Below are positions 52,501 through 58,122 of a stretch of DNA of 64,000 nucleotides, piece by piece. Numbering within the stretch: the stretch's first letter is position 1; every line of letters starts with the position of its first letter. Source of the stretch: Plotosus lineatus (lineage: Eukaryota; Chordata; Actinopteri; Siluriformes; Plotosidae); the NCBI GenBank assembly GCA_024760905.1, contig CM045750.1, positions 14,095,919 through 14,159,918 on the forward strand. The letters run 5' to 3'. The notes under the pieces are model-generated. The model saw only the letters and a program-made list of their open reading frames with translations. It made no database searches and was not told the origin of the DNA. The position numbers and the translations under genes are program-made.

Positions 52501-54003
52501 ATAACTCTGCTAAGAAGACATGGTCAACACACGCGCGTGTGATTCCCACTGCGAGTGAAAAGAAGAAGCGGGCTCATGGCATTTGGTTGAGTGATATCGC
52601 AAAGGAATATGGCCAAACCTGTCCACCATCGGTCTGATATTGAAGCAGAAGGAGGCCTTACGGTACACATTTATAATTTTAAAGGATTTAGGGGGTACTT
52701 TTGGGGGCCTTGGAACAAATCACACATTTTACATGCAAAATGTGGTTCAACTTACAAAAAAAATCCAGGTTATGAAACCACTTCCGGAACAAATTAATTT
52801 CATAAATTGAGATACCACTGTATAGTAACAGCTGGTTTACATCAAGGGCAATAGTGGCCTGGTGGTAGGGTGCTGGATTACTGATCCCGAGGTCAGGGGT
52901 TCAAGCACCACTATCACAGAATTATCACTGCTGTCCCAACATTGCAGCGAACTGGGCTGTCGAAGGCCGGTCATGTGGCTTTCTGTCTCTGGTGAGAGAA
53001 ATGTAGAAGAACCATTAATGACTTTCGCAAAGCGTTGACTGCAAAGCCTTCAGTGTGTTTTTGCCCCAAGAGGGCTTGGCAAGGTGTTCAGGGTGCATTC
53101 TGCCCTCGCGCAGAGTCGGCCAAGATGGGTGCCATACTCCCCACAACTATAATTAAGATTTGAAAATGCATTGGGAAGCTGGTGCATTCGTGCATGACTA
53201 TACATGTTTGTTAAATTTTTCCAATAGCCTTATAGACTAAGTACTGCCATCTCACTCACTTCAAACATTAAGTTTGTATACTTTCTTGAAAATACTCCAG
53301 TATAAACTGATAACTTCAAAATGTCGGTCACAATATTTTCATGCTGGAAGCATTAATTAGAAACTTGAACCCATGGGTGTATAAAAGTGCATATATCTTC
53401 GAAAGCCAGGATACCTGCAACAGGTTCATTTATTATTGTTGTTATTGTTGTTATTATTATTAGTATTATTATTATACCACACTCACCTTGGGGTCTTCCA
53501 ACCGCTCCAAATACTTCTCAAAAGAGCCTTCAACAAACTGCAAAAAAAAGCCTACACTTTATAATGTTTATTTCTTCTTAAATAGGTTTGCCATGCGCTT
53601 ATTTATTTATTTACTTATTTATTTTTTTATTTCAGTTTTTTTTTTTTTTTTTTTTTTTTATTAACTCACAGGGTCGAAGGTCCCTTTTTTCGCCCTCATG
53701 AAGTTGACACAGTCTTTTCTTACTTTTTGGTGATAATTCTGAGAGAAATAAAGCTGTCAACAACAACAAACAAACAAAAACAAAAAGACAAAAATTAAAA
53801 ACACTAACTACACCGGCTGCACCGAACCTGGAGACCACGCGGAGACCACGCGGAGGCGTCCTGAGGTAAAGTTACCACCATACCTGCTCAGAAACAGCTC
53901 GGAACAAACACGACGCGTCTCGAGCCATCATTTTCCGGTACAATCCGAGGCTGGCGAGGTACTCGTCCATGCTAACGAAATACTTCTTCAACGCTTTCTG
54001 CAT
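20818..54003 (-). CDS. alg13: ALG13-like OTU and Tudor domain protein (no glycosyltransferase domain), 23 exons
   Basis: Spliced gene read on the minus strand. Coding exons (high to low): 53884-54003, 53670-53753, 53487-53537, 50724-50770, 47241-47313, 46746-46827, 46264-46426, 43509-43587, 43330-43438, 41010-41074, 40525-40625, 40273-40388, 37654-37885, 31345-31492, 31111-31252, 30972-31004, 30801-30853, 27336-27407, 26988-27168, 22254-22349, 22132-22172, about 21537-21720, 20818-21110. Every junction has GT/AG and the phases join throughout, giving about 854 aa. The protein begins MQKALKKYF, has an OTU domain (about 12-150), a Tudor domain (about 270-340) and a Pro/Ser/Gln-rich tail ending VHPGM. 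This matches the C-terminal three quarters of vertebrate ALG13. OTUD4 is the paralogue, but the MEEWG linker, the [16 protein letters not shown] block and the C-terminus fit ALG13 better. The donor of exon 22 is uncertain, and one exon between 37654 and 31492 may be missed or absent. Confidence 0.85.
21353..21394. repeat. (TA)n(CA)n microsatellite
   Basis: About 14 TA units followed by CA units, in the intron before the last ALG13-like exon. Confidence 0.95.
22935..23695 (-). mobile_element. L2-type LINE, RT C-terminal end
   Basis: Minus-strand frames read [53 protein letters not shown] and [20 protein letters not shown], ending [14 protein letters not shown]. This is the typical C-terminal stretch of fish L2 reverse transcriptases. 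Frameshifts separate the pieces. Confidence 0.85.
23700..25770 (+). mobile_element. Degenerate endonuclease-RT LINE
   Basis: In order: [19 protein letters not shown] and [20 protein letters not shown] (endonuclease end), [55 protein letters not shown] (FADD box intact), then [14 protein letters not shown] and [13 protein letters not shown] in broken frames. Many frameshifts. It joins the L2 fragment on the opposite strand near 23,700. A tRNA-like piece is inserted near its 3' end. Confidence 0.8.
25655..25725 (-). repeat. tRNA-like sequence (pseudo-tRNA or SINE head) inside LINE
   Basis: The minus strand has GGGGATTTGGCTCAGTTGGT, AGAGCGTCCGC and GGTCAGAGTTCGAATC, so A- and B-box-like elements are clear. 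The anticodon and acceptor stems do not pair, so it is not a working tRNA gene. Confidence 0.6.
25780..26731. mobile_element. TIR element of the pogo/Tigger type, composite
   Basis: Left end TACAGGCGCTCCCCGACTTA, right end inverse AAGTCGCGGAGCGTCTGTA, with TA at both ends. Inside it, 26,330-26,440 resembles the foldback element at 41,900. Confidence 0.6.
27457..27609. mobile_element. 153-bp MITE with perfect 34-bp terminal inverted repeats
   Basis: The arms 27457-27490 and 27576-27609 are exact reverse complements (they start GCTGCCCTCCCAAGCCAGAC). The 85-base loop has no coding content. It lies 50 bases upstream of ALG13-like exon 18 on the transcribed strand. Confidence 0.85.
27610..29429. 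other. Intron sequence without recognisable features
   Basis: AT-rich; no exon, repeat family or RNA that I can name. Confidence 0.5.
29447..29800 (+). mobile_element. Full-length tRNA-derived SINE with RTE tail
   Basis: A box TGGTCTAGTGG and B box GGTTCGAGTCC in the head, body, then the tail GGAAGGGCATCCGACG and GATTCGCTGTGGCGACTCCC. A perfect 17-base target duplication ATAAGAGAAATATTCAG (29430-29446, 29801-29817) marks it as a complete and fairly young 354-base insertion. Confidence 0.93.
30355..30565 (+). mobile_element. Another tRNA-type SINE family, degenerate
   Basis: Shows AAGGCACCAAACCCCCAACT, CTCCGGGTACTGC and ATGGGTTTAAATGCAGAGG, hallmarks of a widespread fish SINE. Head poorly preserved. 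Confidence 0.65.
31580..33610. mobile_element. Unclassified element with clustered CGGAA motifs and a MADF/Myb-like relic
   Basis: 31,690-32,150 contains about ten CGGAA motifs, all forward. 33,100-33,260 has mainly the reverse motif TTCCG. 33,360-33,550 has five more forward motifs. Between the arrays lies a minus-strand protein relic (32,330-33,053). The segment 33,335-33,605 recurs at 63,175-63,415. Ends are uncertain: ATAAGTGCCC at 31,581 and its near inverse at 34,275 are possible termini. Confidence 0.6.
32330..33053 (-). pseudogene. MADF/Myb-SANT-like DNA-binding protein relic of a DNA transposon
   Basis: ATG at 33,053 starts an acidic, Ser/Pro-rich segment, then [20 protein letters not shown] at about 32,830. 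After a frameshift in an A run it continues [64 protein letters not shown] and ends [11 protein letters not shown]. The Trp spacing fits a MADF-type helix-turn-helix. Such proteins accompany transposases in PIF/Harbinger-like and other elements. Two stops and two or more frameshifts make it inactive. Family assignment is tentative. Confidence 0.6.
34603..35192 (-). mobile_element. Tigger-like non-autonomous element
   Basis: TACAGTGCAACCTCACCTTA at the left and GTGAGATTCCACTGTA at the right form terminal inverted repeats with TA ends. Internal text AGCCAATGGGAGGCC matches the copies at 42,243 and 52,153 in reverse. Confidence 0.75.
35805..36055 (+). mobile_element. LINE C-terminal fragment
   Basis: Frame reads [38 protein letters not shown], the usual end of several endonuclease-RT LINEs, then a stop. 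Confidence 0.65.
36312..36419 (-). pseudogene. 5S rRNA-derived pseudogene or SINE3 head
   Basis: The minus strand reads GGGCCATACCACCCTGAGAA, TCTGATCTCCAAAGCTTAGC, GGGCCTGGTTAGTTCTTGGA, TGGGAGCCTGCCAGGAATAC. This covers nearly the whole 5S rRNA with scattered substitutions. The A-box/IE/C-box region is partly kept. Confidence 0.85.
36420..37653. other. Intron sequence, nothing recognised
   Basis: AT-rich, no exon or repeat that I can name. Confidence 0.5.
38090..39480 (+). mobile_element. Tc1-like DNA transposon relic split by a SINE
   Basis: Plus-strand pieces: [29 protein letters not shown] (paired-type DNA-binding region), [20 protein letters not shown], and after the [24 protein letters not shown] and [11 protein letters not shown] (C-terminus). 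The central DDE part is deleted. Confidence 0.8.
38974..39308 (-). mobile_element. tRNA-derived SINE with RTE tail, inside the Tc1 relic
   Basis: Tail at the left (CTCCTTTCGGCTTTTTCCC), tRNA head at the right. A perfect 19-base duplication GCGCTCGTCTCTAAAGATG (38955-38973, 39309-39327) flanks it. Confidence 0.93.
39620..40085 (+). repeat. Teleost interspersed repeat (LINE 3'-end-like)
   Basis: Contains ATGAGGATGGGCTTCCCTTT, GGTTTCTTCCTCATATCCAC, GAGTTTTTCCTTGCCACTG, AAGCTGCTTTGTGACAATG and ends ACAAATAAAGCTGAACTGAA. I recognise this block as very common in fish genomes but am unsure of the parent element. Confidence 0.65.
40273..43587 (-). CDS. alg13: ALG13-like exons 8-12: linker and Tudor domain
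   Basis: Exon 8 (43509-43587) encodes the EEWGKSGHN linker. Exon 9 (43330-43438) encodes [20 protein letters not shown], just before the Tudor fold. Exons 10-12 encode [46 protein letters not shown] and [18 protein letters not shown], a typical Tudor beta-barrel sequence. Tudor domains bind methylated Lys or Arg or act as protein-interaction modules; the ligand of the ALG13 Tudor domain is not known to me. Exon order and phase agree with vertebrate ALG13. A Tigger-like element and a TA microsatellite occupy the intron between exons 9 and 10. Confidence 0.9.
41112..41610 (+). mobile_element. Tigger/pogo-like element, homologue of 6,566-6,972
   Basis: Starts ACAGTAGGCCCTTGGCTATT and shares its full length with the 6.6 kb copy, in the same orientation. 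Confidence 0.65.
41900..42037. mobile_element. Foldback element with about 51-56-bp inverted arms
   Basis: Arms 41,900-41,950 and 41,982-42,037 start and end with GCTTGTGAGACAAAGC and its inverse. The loop is about 30 bases. Related single arms occur at 42,975-43,055 and near 26,340-26,430. Confidence 0.7.
42161..42244. repeat. (TA)n then (CA)n microsatellite
   Basis: About 35 uninterrupted TA units followed by CA. A perfect palindrome at every point, so able to extrude. Confidence 0.95.
42243..43060 (+). mobile_element. Tigger-like element, composite
   Basis: Begins CAGTTGACCCCCGACTTACG with ACGAAAAACATTTTCCTAAG. The middle shares CTTGTGGGTGTGGCCCGCAG with 17,530-18,118. The right part merges into a foldback arm. 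Confidence 0.6.
43600..44385. other. Intron sequence, nothing recognised
   Basis: No exon or known repeat seen. Confidence 0.5.
44390..44665 (+). mobile_element. SINE family with GGCATAGTGG head; second copy at 55,140
   Basis: Shares GTGTGCCTCTGTCCACCCAG, TACTGGGAAGGTAACC, AAGCACCGGCCTGATGAGCC and GGCTCAGGTGTAAAAAGCCC with 55,140-55,350. Confidence 0.75.
44835..45155 (+). mobile_element. SINE of the GGCACGGTGG-type with second tail
   Basis: Head (GGGCAGAGTGGTTAACACAT, TCTGCCTCACAATAAGG), middle (GGGTTTCCTCCACATACTC, AAAACATGCACAGTAGG), tail (GCGATGGCCTGGTGAGCTGT, GATGGGCACCAGCC, TTAGGATTACGCAG). Confidence 0.8.
45160..46260. other. Intron sequence, nothing recognised
   Basis: A 10-base G run at 45,571 and open frames on the minus strand at 45,863-46,117 without motifs. 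Confidence 0.5.
46264..54003 (-). CDS. alg13: ALG13-like exons 1-7: OTU cysteine-protease domain
   Basis: Seven exons encode an OTU deubiquitinase fold. Exon 1 carries [11 protein letters not shown] with the candidate catalytic Asp29 and Cys32. Exon 3 carries [17 protein letters not shown]. Exon 4 carries [14 protein letters not shown]. Exon 6 carries NNGHYDVVY with candidate catalytic His135. The Cys-to-His spacing (103 residues) is, as I recall it, that of OTUD4. The triad residues are all present, so the fold is not obviously dead. From family knowledge, human ALG13 showed little or no deubiquitinase activity in vitro, so activity here is unknown. Exon 2 starts LYFSQNYHQ, which decides the acceptor at 53753 over a second AG 15 bases downstream. 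The start codon is the Met aligned with the short human isoform; the reading frame stays open upstream through a poly(A)-encoded lysine run, which I do not count as coding. Confidence 0.9.
46527..46575. repeat. (TA)n microsatellite
   Basis: Imperfect TA/TATAT tract in the intron after exon 6 of the ALG13-like gene. Confidence 0.9.
48454..48710 (-). mobile_element. 5'-truncated SINE with RTE tail inside the left inverted repeat of Tc1 B
   Basis: Tail at the left (CTTCCTTTCGGCCTTTTCC), body to CAGTTAGCTGCACTGGGGG at the right; tRNA head absent. Target duplication of 19 bases with one mismatch (48435-48453, 48711-48729). Confidence 0.92.
49008..49952 (+). pseudogene. Tc1 transposase pseudogene
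   Basis: Pieces in three frames cover the paired-type DNA-binding domain, the linker and the DDE catalytic core. An intact copy would cut and paste its element at TA sites. Compared with the family, about 50 bases are missing near 49,165 and a 27-base stretch near 49,605 is inverted, so [16 protein letters not shown] replaces the usual [16 protein letters not shown]. Confidence 0.88.
51115..51890 (+). mobile_element. RTE-clade LINE 5' UTR and endonuclease fragment
   Basis: 5' UTR-like part (GGAAGGGCATCCGGCATAAA) from 51,115; start [15 protein letters not shown] at 51,392; then [24 protein letters not shown] and [15 protein letters not shown]. One frameshift near 51,685. The copy lacks its 3' part beyond FGIQD at about 51,885. 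Confidence 0.85.
52153..52822 (+). mobile_element. Tigger-like element with CENP-B-type HTH remnant
   Basis: Inverted termini TACAGTGGAACCTCAACTTA and AATTGAGATACCACTGTA with TA ends. 52,560-52,650 reads [17 protein letters not shown] in one frame, the helix-turn-helix of pogo/Tigger transposases. The DDE part is absent. Confidence 0.8.
52848..53165 (+). mobile_element. tRNA-derived SINE, second tail
   Basis: Head GGCAATAGTGGCCTGGTGG, B box GGGTTCAAGCAC, body, tail AGGTGTTCAGGGTGCATTC and TAATTAAGATTTG. Confidence 0.8.
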
Positions 54004-54189
54004 CGCAAACCAGACCGAACTCCGAACAGAACACGAAGCACGCGCTTCATAATATTCCCCACACGCCGACAGACGGAAGGTTGAGGGTGTTTTTTTTTTT
54101 TTTTTTTTTTTTGCGGGTTCCGAAGGAGAACAGGTGATCCCAATGAGCACTAATCACCCACTGTAAACAGAAATGGACCGAGCCTGTCG

Positions 54190-54197
54190 TGACGTCA
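54190..54197. promoter_or_regulatory. CRE palindrome TGACGTCA upstream of the ALG13-like gene
   Basis: A perfect consensus CREB/ATF site lies about 190 bases upstream of the start codon. The sequence between it and exon 1 is CpG-containing and relatively GC-rich compared with the surroundings, as expected for a housekeeping promoter. A 22-base T run on the plus strand (54091-54112) sits between the site and the ATG. Confidence 0.45.
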
Positions 54198-54251
54198 CGC
54201 ACCTTTGACTTTTTTTGTTTTCCAAGAGGGACTTTTTTTTTTAACGGCCAG

Positions 54252-54545
54252 GGCAGTGGTGGCCCGGTAGTAACGGCACTGGATGACTGATGCCAAGGTC
54301 CGGGGTTCAAGCCCCACTATCACCTGGATTGTCACCCCACCCCCTGTTCAGGTAACTGGGTTATCAAAGGCCGGTCTCTCACTCTCTGTGGGACCATTGC
54401 CGTTGTTCATAAACTGTAGGCCCGTGTTTATTCCATATGATGGCCTGGAAAACTGTTCAGGGTGTACTCTGCCCTCACCCAGAGTCGGCTAAGATCCGAA
54501 CCAGCCGCCATGTGACGCTAATTGAAATTAAGTGTTTCATAAAAA
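54252..54545 (+). mobile_element. tRNA-derived SINE, second tail
   Basis: Head GGCAGTGGTGGCCCGGTAG, B box GGTTCAAGCCC, tail CTGTTCAGGGTGTACTCTG and TAATTGAAATTAAG. It is about 250 bases upstream of the ALG13-like start codon, in the opposite direction. Confidence 0.8.
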
Positions 54546-54599
54546 TGAATGAATTTCAGACTAATCTAACATAACTATATTGCGTTATAGTTTATATTT

Positions 54600-54904
54600 C
54601 AGTTCATTTTCTGTTACTGCCTAATCCTAATTAGGGTCGCGGGGAGACTGGCGTACACCCTGGACAGCTCGCCAGGCCATCGCAGGCGGAAAGACGCTGA
54701 TGGCTTTGGAGCCGACTCTTTACGAAAGTCAGCAATGGTTCTTTTACAACTCTCACCATAGCCAGTGAGATGCACAGCTGGTCTTTGATAACCCAGTAGC
54801 TGCACTTGGGGGGGGGGCAGTGACAACTTATGGAGAGTGGGACTCGAACCCCCAACCTTAAGATCAGCGATCCAGCACCTTACACCACTAGGCCACCACT
54901 GCCT
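54600..54904 (-). mobile_element. tRNA-derived SINE, second tail
   Basis: Inverse of the usual copy, with head at 54,904. Target duplication TAGTTTATATTT of 12 bases (54588-54599, 54905-54916). Confidence 0.9.
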
Positions 54905-54930
54905 TAGTTTATATTTAATTAACTGGAGAA

Positions 54931-54962
54931 TCTCACACACACACACACACACACACACAACA
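54931..54962. repeat. (CA)n microsatellite
   Basis: About 14 CA units. Confidence 0.9.
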
Positions 54963-55139
54963 CAGCTGGAGGAGCAGCTGTCCTCCTCCTCCTCCTCTGA
55001 CAGCTGCACTGACCTAAGTATGCCGTCGGGAAGGTCATAGTGAGCAATGATACACAACTGTCAAGAAATGTTCAGTTAAAAAGAATTTTTGAAATAAGAC
55101 AGTTCTTTTGTCATTTATTACAAGTTAGATTTATTACAA

Positions 55140-55350
55140 GTTTGCCCTGGGCAAGTTCTTAACCATTAGTGTGCCTCTGTTCACCCAGCAGTAAAAATGG
55201 TAACAGTAAAAATATCCTGGAAAGGTAACCTGCGATAGACTAGCATCCCATCCAGGAGGAGTGTAGTTCTCGTTGCTTTACGCTATAGAAACCGGGGATA
55301 AGCACCGGCCTGATGAGCCACTATGGCTCAGGTGTAAAAAGCCCAAAGGA
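55140..55350 (+). mobile_element. SINE, second copy of the 44,390 family
   Basis: Starts in the CTGGGCAAGTTCTTAACC block, contains GTGTGCCTCTGTTCACCCAG and AAGCACCGGCCTGATGAGCC. Followed by a (CA)n(TA)n tract at 55,405-55,448. Confidence 0.75.
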
Positions 55351-55449
55351 CTTAACTTTTACATTACCTTACTCAGACGGCAGATAAAATTGCTTTTATT
55401 TTATATACACACACACACACACATACACACACATATATATATATATATT

Positions 55450-56810
55450 CAAGCACAAAAGCTGAAACTGATGAGAGTGAGCCGAGCACAGGTGCTAACA
55501 GTGTACAGTATCTTAGGTATATGACTCAAATTACATCAAATTTGGGTATACTGTATTTGGTACGGAAGAGACGAGAAACATAGACCACAGTGGGTGATGT
55601 GTGGCGAGGATCTTAGCAATGAATTATGGTATTTTATGCTCCGGAAAAAGAAAAAAAAATGGACCAGAAGCCACCATTTTGGAGGCATTCCTTTTCTAAA
55701 ATGACACGTTCTTTGAAAAGCCTGATAAATGTGCTGCATATAGATATATTTGGGTTTCTAATCAAGTCGTGGCCGAGTGCAATGAATGCCTTGTTGTGCC
55801 AGCAAAGATGAATATAGTGTGAATTTACCCACCGTCCAACTCAAGGGTTGGTTCCCAAAATTTTGGGAGTAAAGAGTATTTGCTGATTTTAACCGTTGTT
55901 CCAGTTTAACTGGTTTTCATGTAAACTGGTGATGTTTGGCTTGCAGATGTTTACTTTCCAATATTTCCGCCAATGTTTTCCTCATTTATGTTTGACTTCT
56001 GCGGGGTTGCCAGAATTTTCAGTTTGATTCAGAGTGAAAGCTCACACTTCATTTGGCTGTTCGATAAATGTAAACATGTTTTTAAACCTGTCTGTGTTTT
56101 TCTCCAAGACAAATTATACAATAAAAAACTAATCAATTATATTTATAAACTGTGAGACAGTTAAAATAGCCGAGTTGGGCTTGAATTGAAAATACTCTGC
56201 CATGCACCAGAATGTCTCATAAACCCCTGAGCGACCACTGCCATGAAAAGTGTGAATGGTCTCTCAAAAGCAGGCTCGACCTATATTAATGTTTATTATT
56301 CAGGATTTAACATGGCTTTACATATTATCTGGTCTCTGTGTTACCTAGATCCCATTTCAGAAAGCAGGTATAGTGAAGGCCCTGAGTTAGTCAAACCTGA
56401 GAGAAGGGAAACTGGTTCTTCGTTTTCACAAAGCCGGTTTACCGTAAATCTGAAGCAGGTACAGTCCATGAAACTAACCTATTTGATGGCAGGTTTGTTT
56501 CAACTAACCCTGAATTTCCTCTGCTCTTTAACTTGATGCCTACAGACTGAAGGCGGTGGCAGACATGGCGTGTCCATTTCTCGAATGGCCTGTTAATGTT
56601 GAAGTGCAGATACGCAGCAGAAATTTCTGTCAGGAGAAAGTTTAACAGATCCCTGATGAGTGCCTATTTGAGGGTTTTTATTTATCTGCATCATATTTAT
56701 CTTAACAATATTCTTTTGCCTCAGATCGATCACATGACACACACACACACACACACACACATGCAAATGTATACACCATCGCTGCAAATGTCAGGCCTCT
56801 GTCCTGTAGG
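55450..56810. other. Intergenic sequence, nothing recognised
   Basis: No exon or named repeat except a (CA)12 tract at 56,737-56,761. In particular no glycosyltransferase exon is visible. Confidence 0.5.
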
Positions 56811-56814
56811 CTAA

Positions 56815-56975
56815 CTCATTGTTATCCATAATGAAATCTATGACAGTGGTGGTGTCTGCAAATTTGACGATTGTGTTGCTGGTGTGAGTGGGGAGAGCAG
56901 TAGTGTGTCAAGAAGGACAAGAGAAGGGAGCTAAGAACACACCCCTGTGGTGTTCCGGTGTTCTCCAATCCTTAT
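56815..56975 (-). mobile_element. LINE reverse transcriptase fragment
   Basis: Minus-strand frames read NTGTPQGCVLSSLL and, after a frameshift, NTIVKFADTTTVIDFI, that is the PQG and degenerate FADD boxes of an RT. Confidence 0.7.
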
Positions 56976-57029
56976 GTATCAAGTCCTGTTGCTGCAAAAG
57001 TCCACTATCCTAGGCTTCTAGGCTGTTTG

Positions 57030-57600
57030 TATGCTAGGAATTTGTTCATTACAATTATAAAGAATTCTGACCAGTAATCCACAGAATAAAAAAAACAAAC
57101 AAACAAACAAAAAAACCCCAAAAAAAACAATAATGTGTAACATTACAAAACCAAGTGCAAAAATAACAAACATGATCAATTAGCGTAAAAAGTATACGTA
57201 GTGATTTGAAAAGGGTTAGTAAGGTGTTGCATTCAAAGGTGCATAAACAGGGCAAGGGCCACAAAATGTGCAGTGGGTGTCGAGGTGGTGTAGCTGACTT
57301 GAGTGTGGGAGGAGGGACAATATTGGGTGTTTTGTAAGTGCAGAGGTGGGATGGGCCCAGGAGTCCAGGCTGTGAAGGAGTGGTCATTGGTGGAAAGCAC
57401 AGGCGTGTATGGCACATAGGATGGGTACAGGGGTGGCTGGCACTGCTCTTGCACCAGTTCGGGAAAAATTGATCAATAACATAGCTTTCCATACAACCAA
57501 CTGCTTCATTTGTTGGGAGCTTGCAGTATAAAACTGCAAATGATGTTAAAAATATCATTTATTTAACCAGTACAGTAATTACATAAACAGGAAGATCATG
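57030..57600 (-). pseudogene. Degenerate duplicate of the last ALG13-like exon with intron and 3' flank
   Basis: The segment aligns by eye to 20,560-21,290: it shares the 3'-flank sequence, the coding block [21 protein letters not shown]...HFVALALFMHL and part of the preceding intron, including the stretch with GGGAGCTTGCAGTATAAAACTGC. About 100 bases covering the splice acceptor and the first codons of the exon are deleted. The reading frame closes two codons earlier than in the parent. Intron sequence is present, so this is a DNA-level duplicate, not a retrocopy. It lies upstream of the parent gene in the same orientation, as expected for the remnant of a tandem duplicate. Confidence 0.85.
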
Positions 57601-58009
57601 TGGTACTCTTATAATACCAGCCTCAAACACCTATCAGCTCTACCTTGAGCATAAATTTATATAGTAAGACTGTATAGCTTAATACTGGTTGAGCCATTAC
57701 CAAACTTCACACCAATGTAATGATGTCACTGGGCTGTCAGATCAATACATTTATTTCAGAAAAACAAACAAACAAACAAAAAACATTAAGTCTTCTTGTA
57801 TCCTAGGGCCTAGATATTTGCAATTGTGCGCTGTTTGACTAATCTTCTCTCTGATGGTTTAATGATGATGTCTGGAGTAGAGTGCATTTTACCTGGTTTT
57901 ATCTGAAAGTCCTGCTACCTGCTGCTGATAGCAAACCAGAAGAGCCACTTTCGAAAATGTCGAAATGGGACGATATATAAAATACACAGCATAAGTTAGT
58001 CTATTAATA

Positions 58010-58015
58010 TTTATT
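58010..58015 (-). terminator. Poly(A) signal AATAAA of spdl1
   Basis: A minus-strand AATAAA lies about 110 bases after the spdl1 stop codon, a normal distance for a short 3' UTR. It is the first canonical hexamer I see after the stop. Confidence 0.5.
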
Positions 58016-58122
58016 ACCTGATCACCTCTTTTGTTCTTTAGGAGTTCAAAAATAACTTTTTCGCAAAATGTTCATGTATTGTATATATATATATGTATGA
58101 ATACACAGTATAATTTTAATAA

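Noticed and set aside
54004..54150. In-frame extension of ALG13-like exon 1 upstream of MQK
   Set aside because: The frame is open, but it includes a run of lysines from a poly(A) tract and has no likeness to the family. The Met at 54,003 fits the known isoform start.
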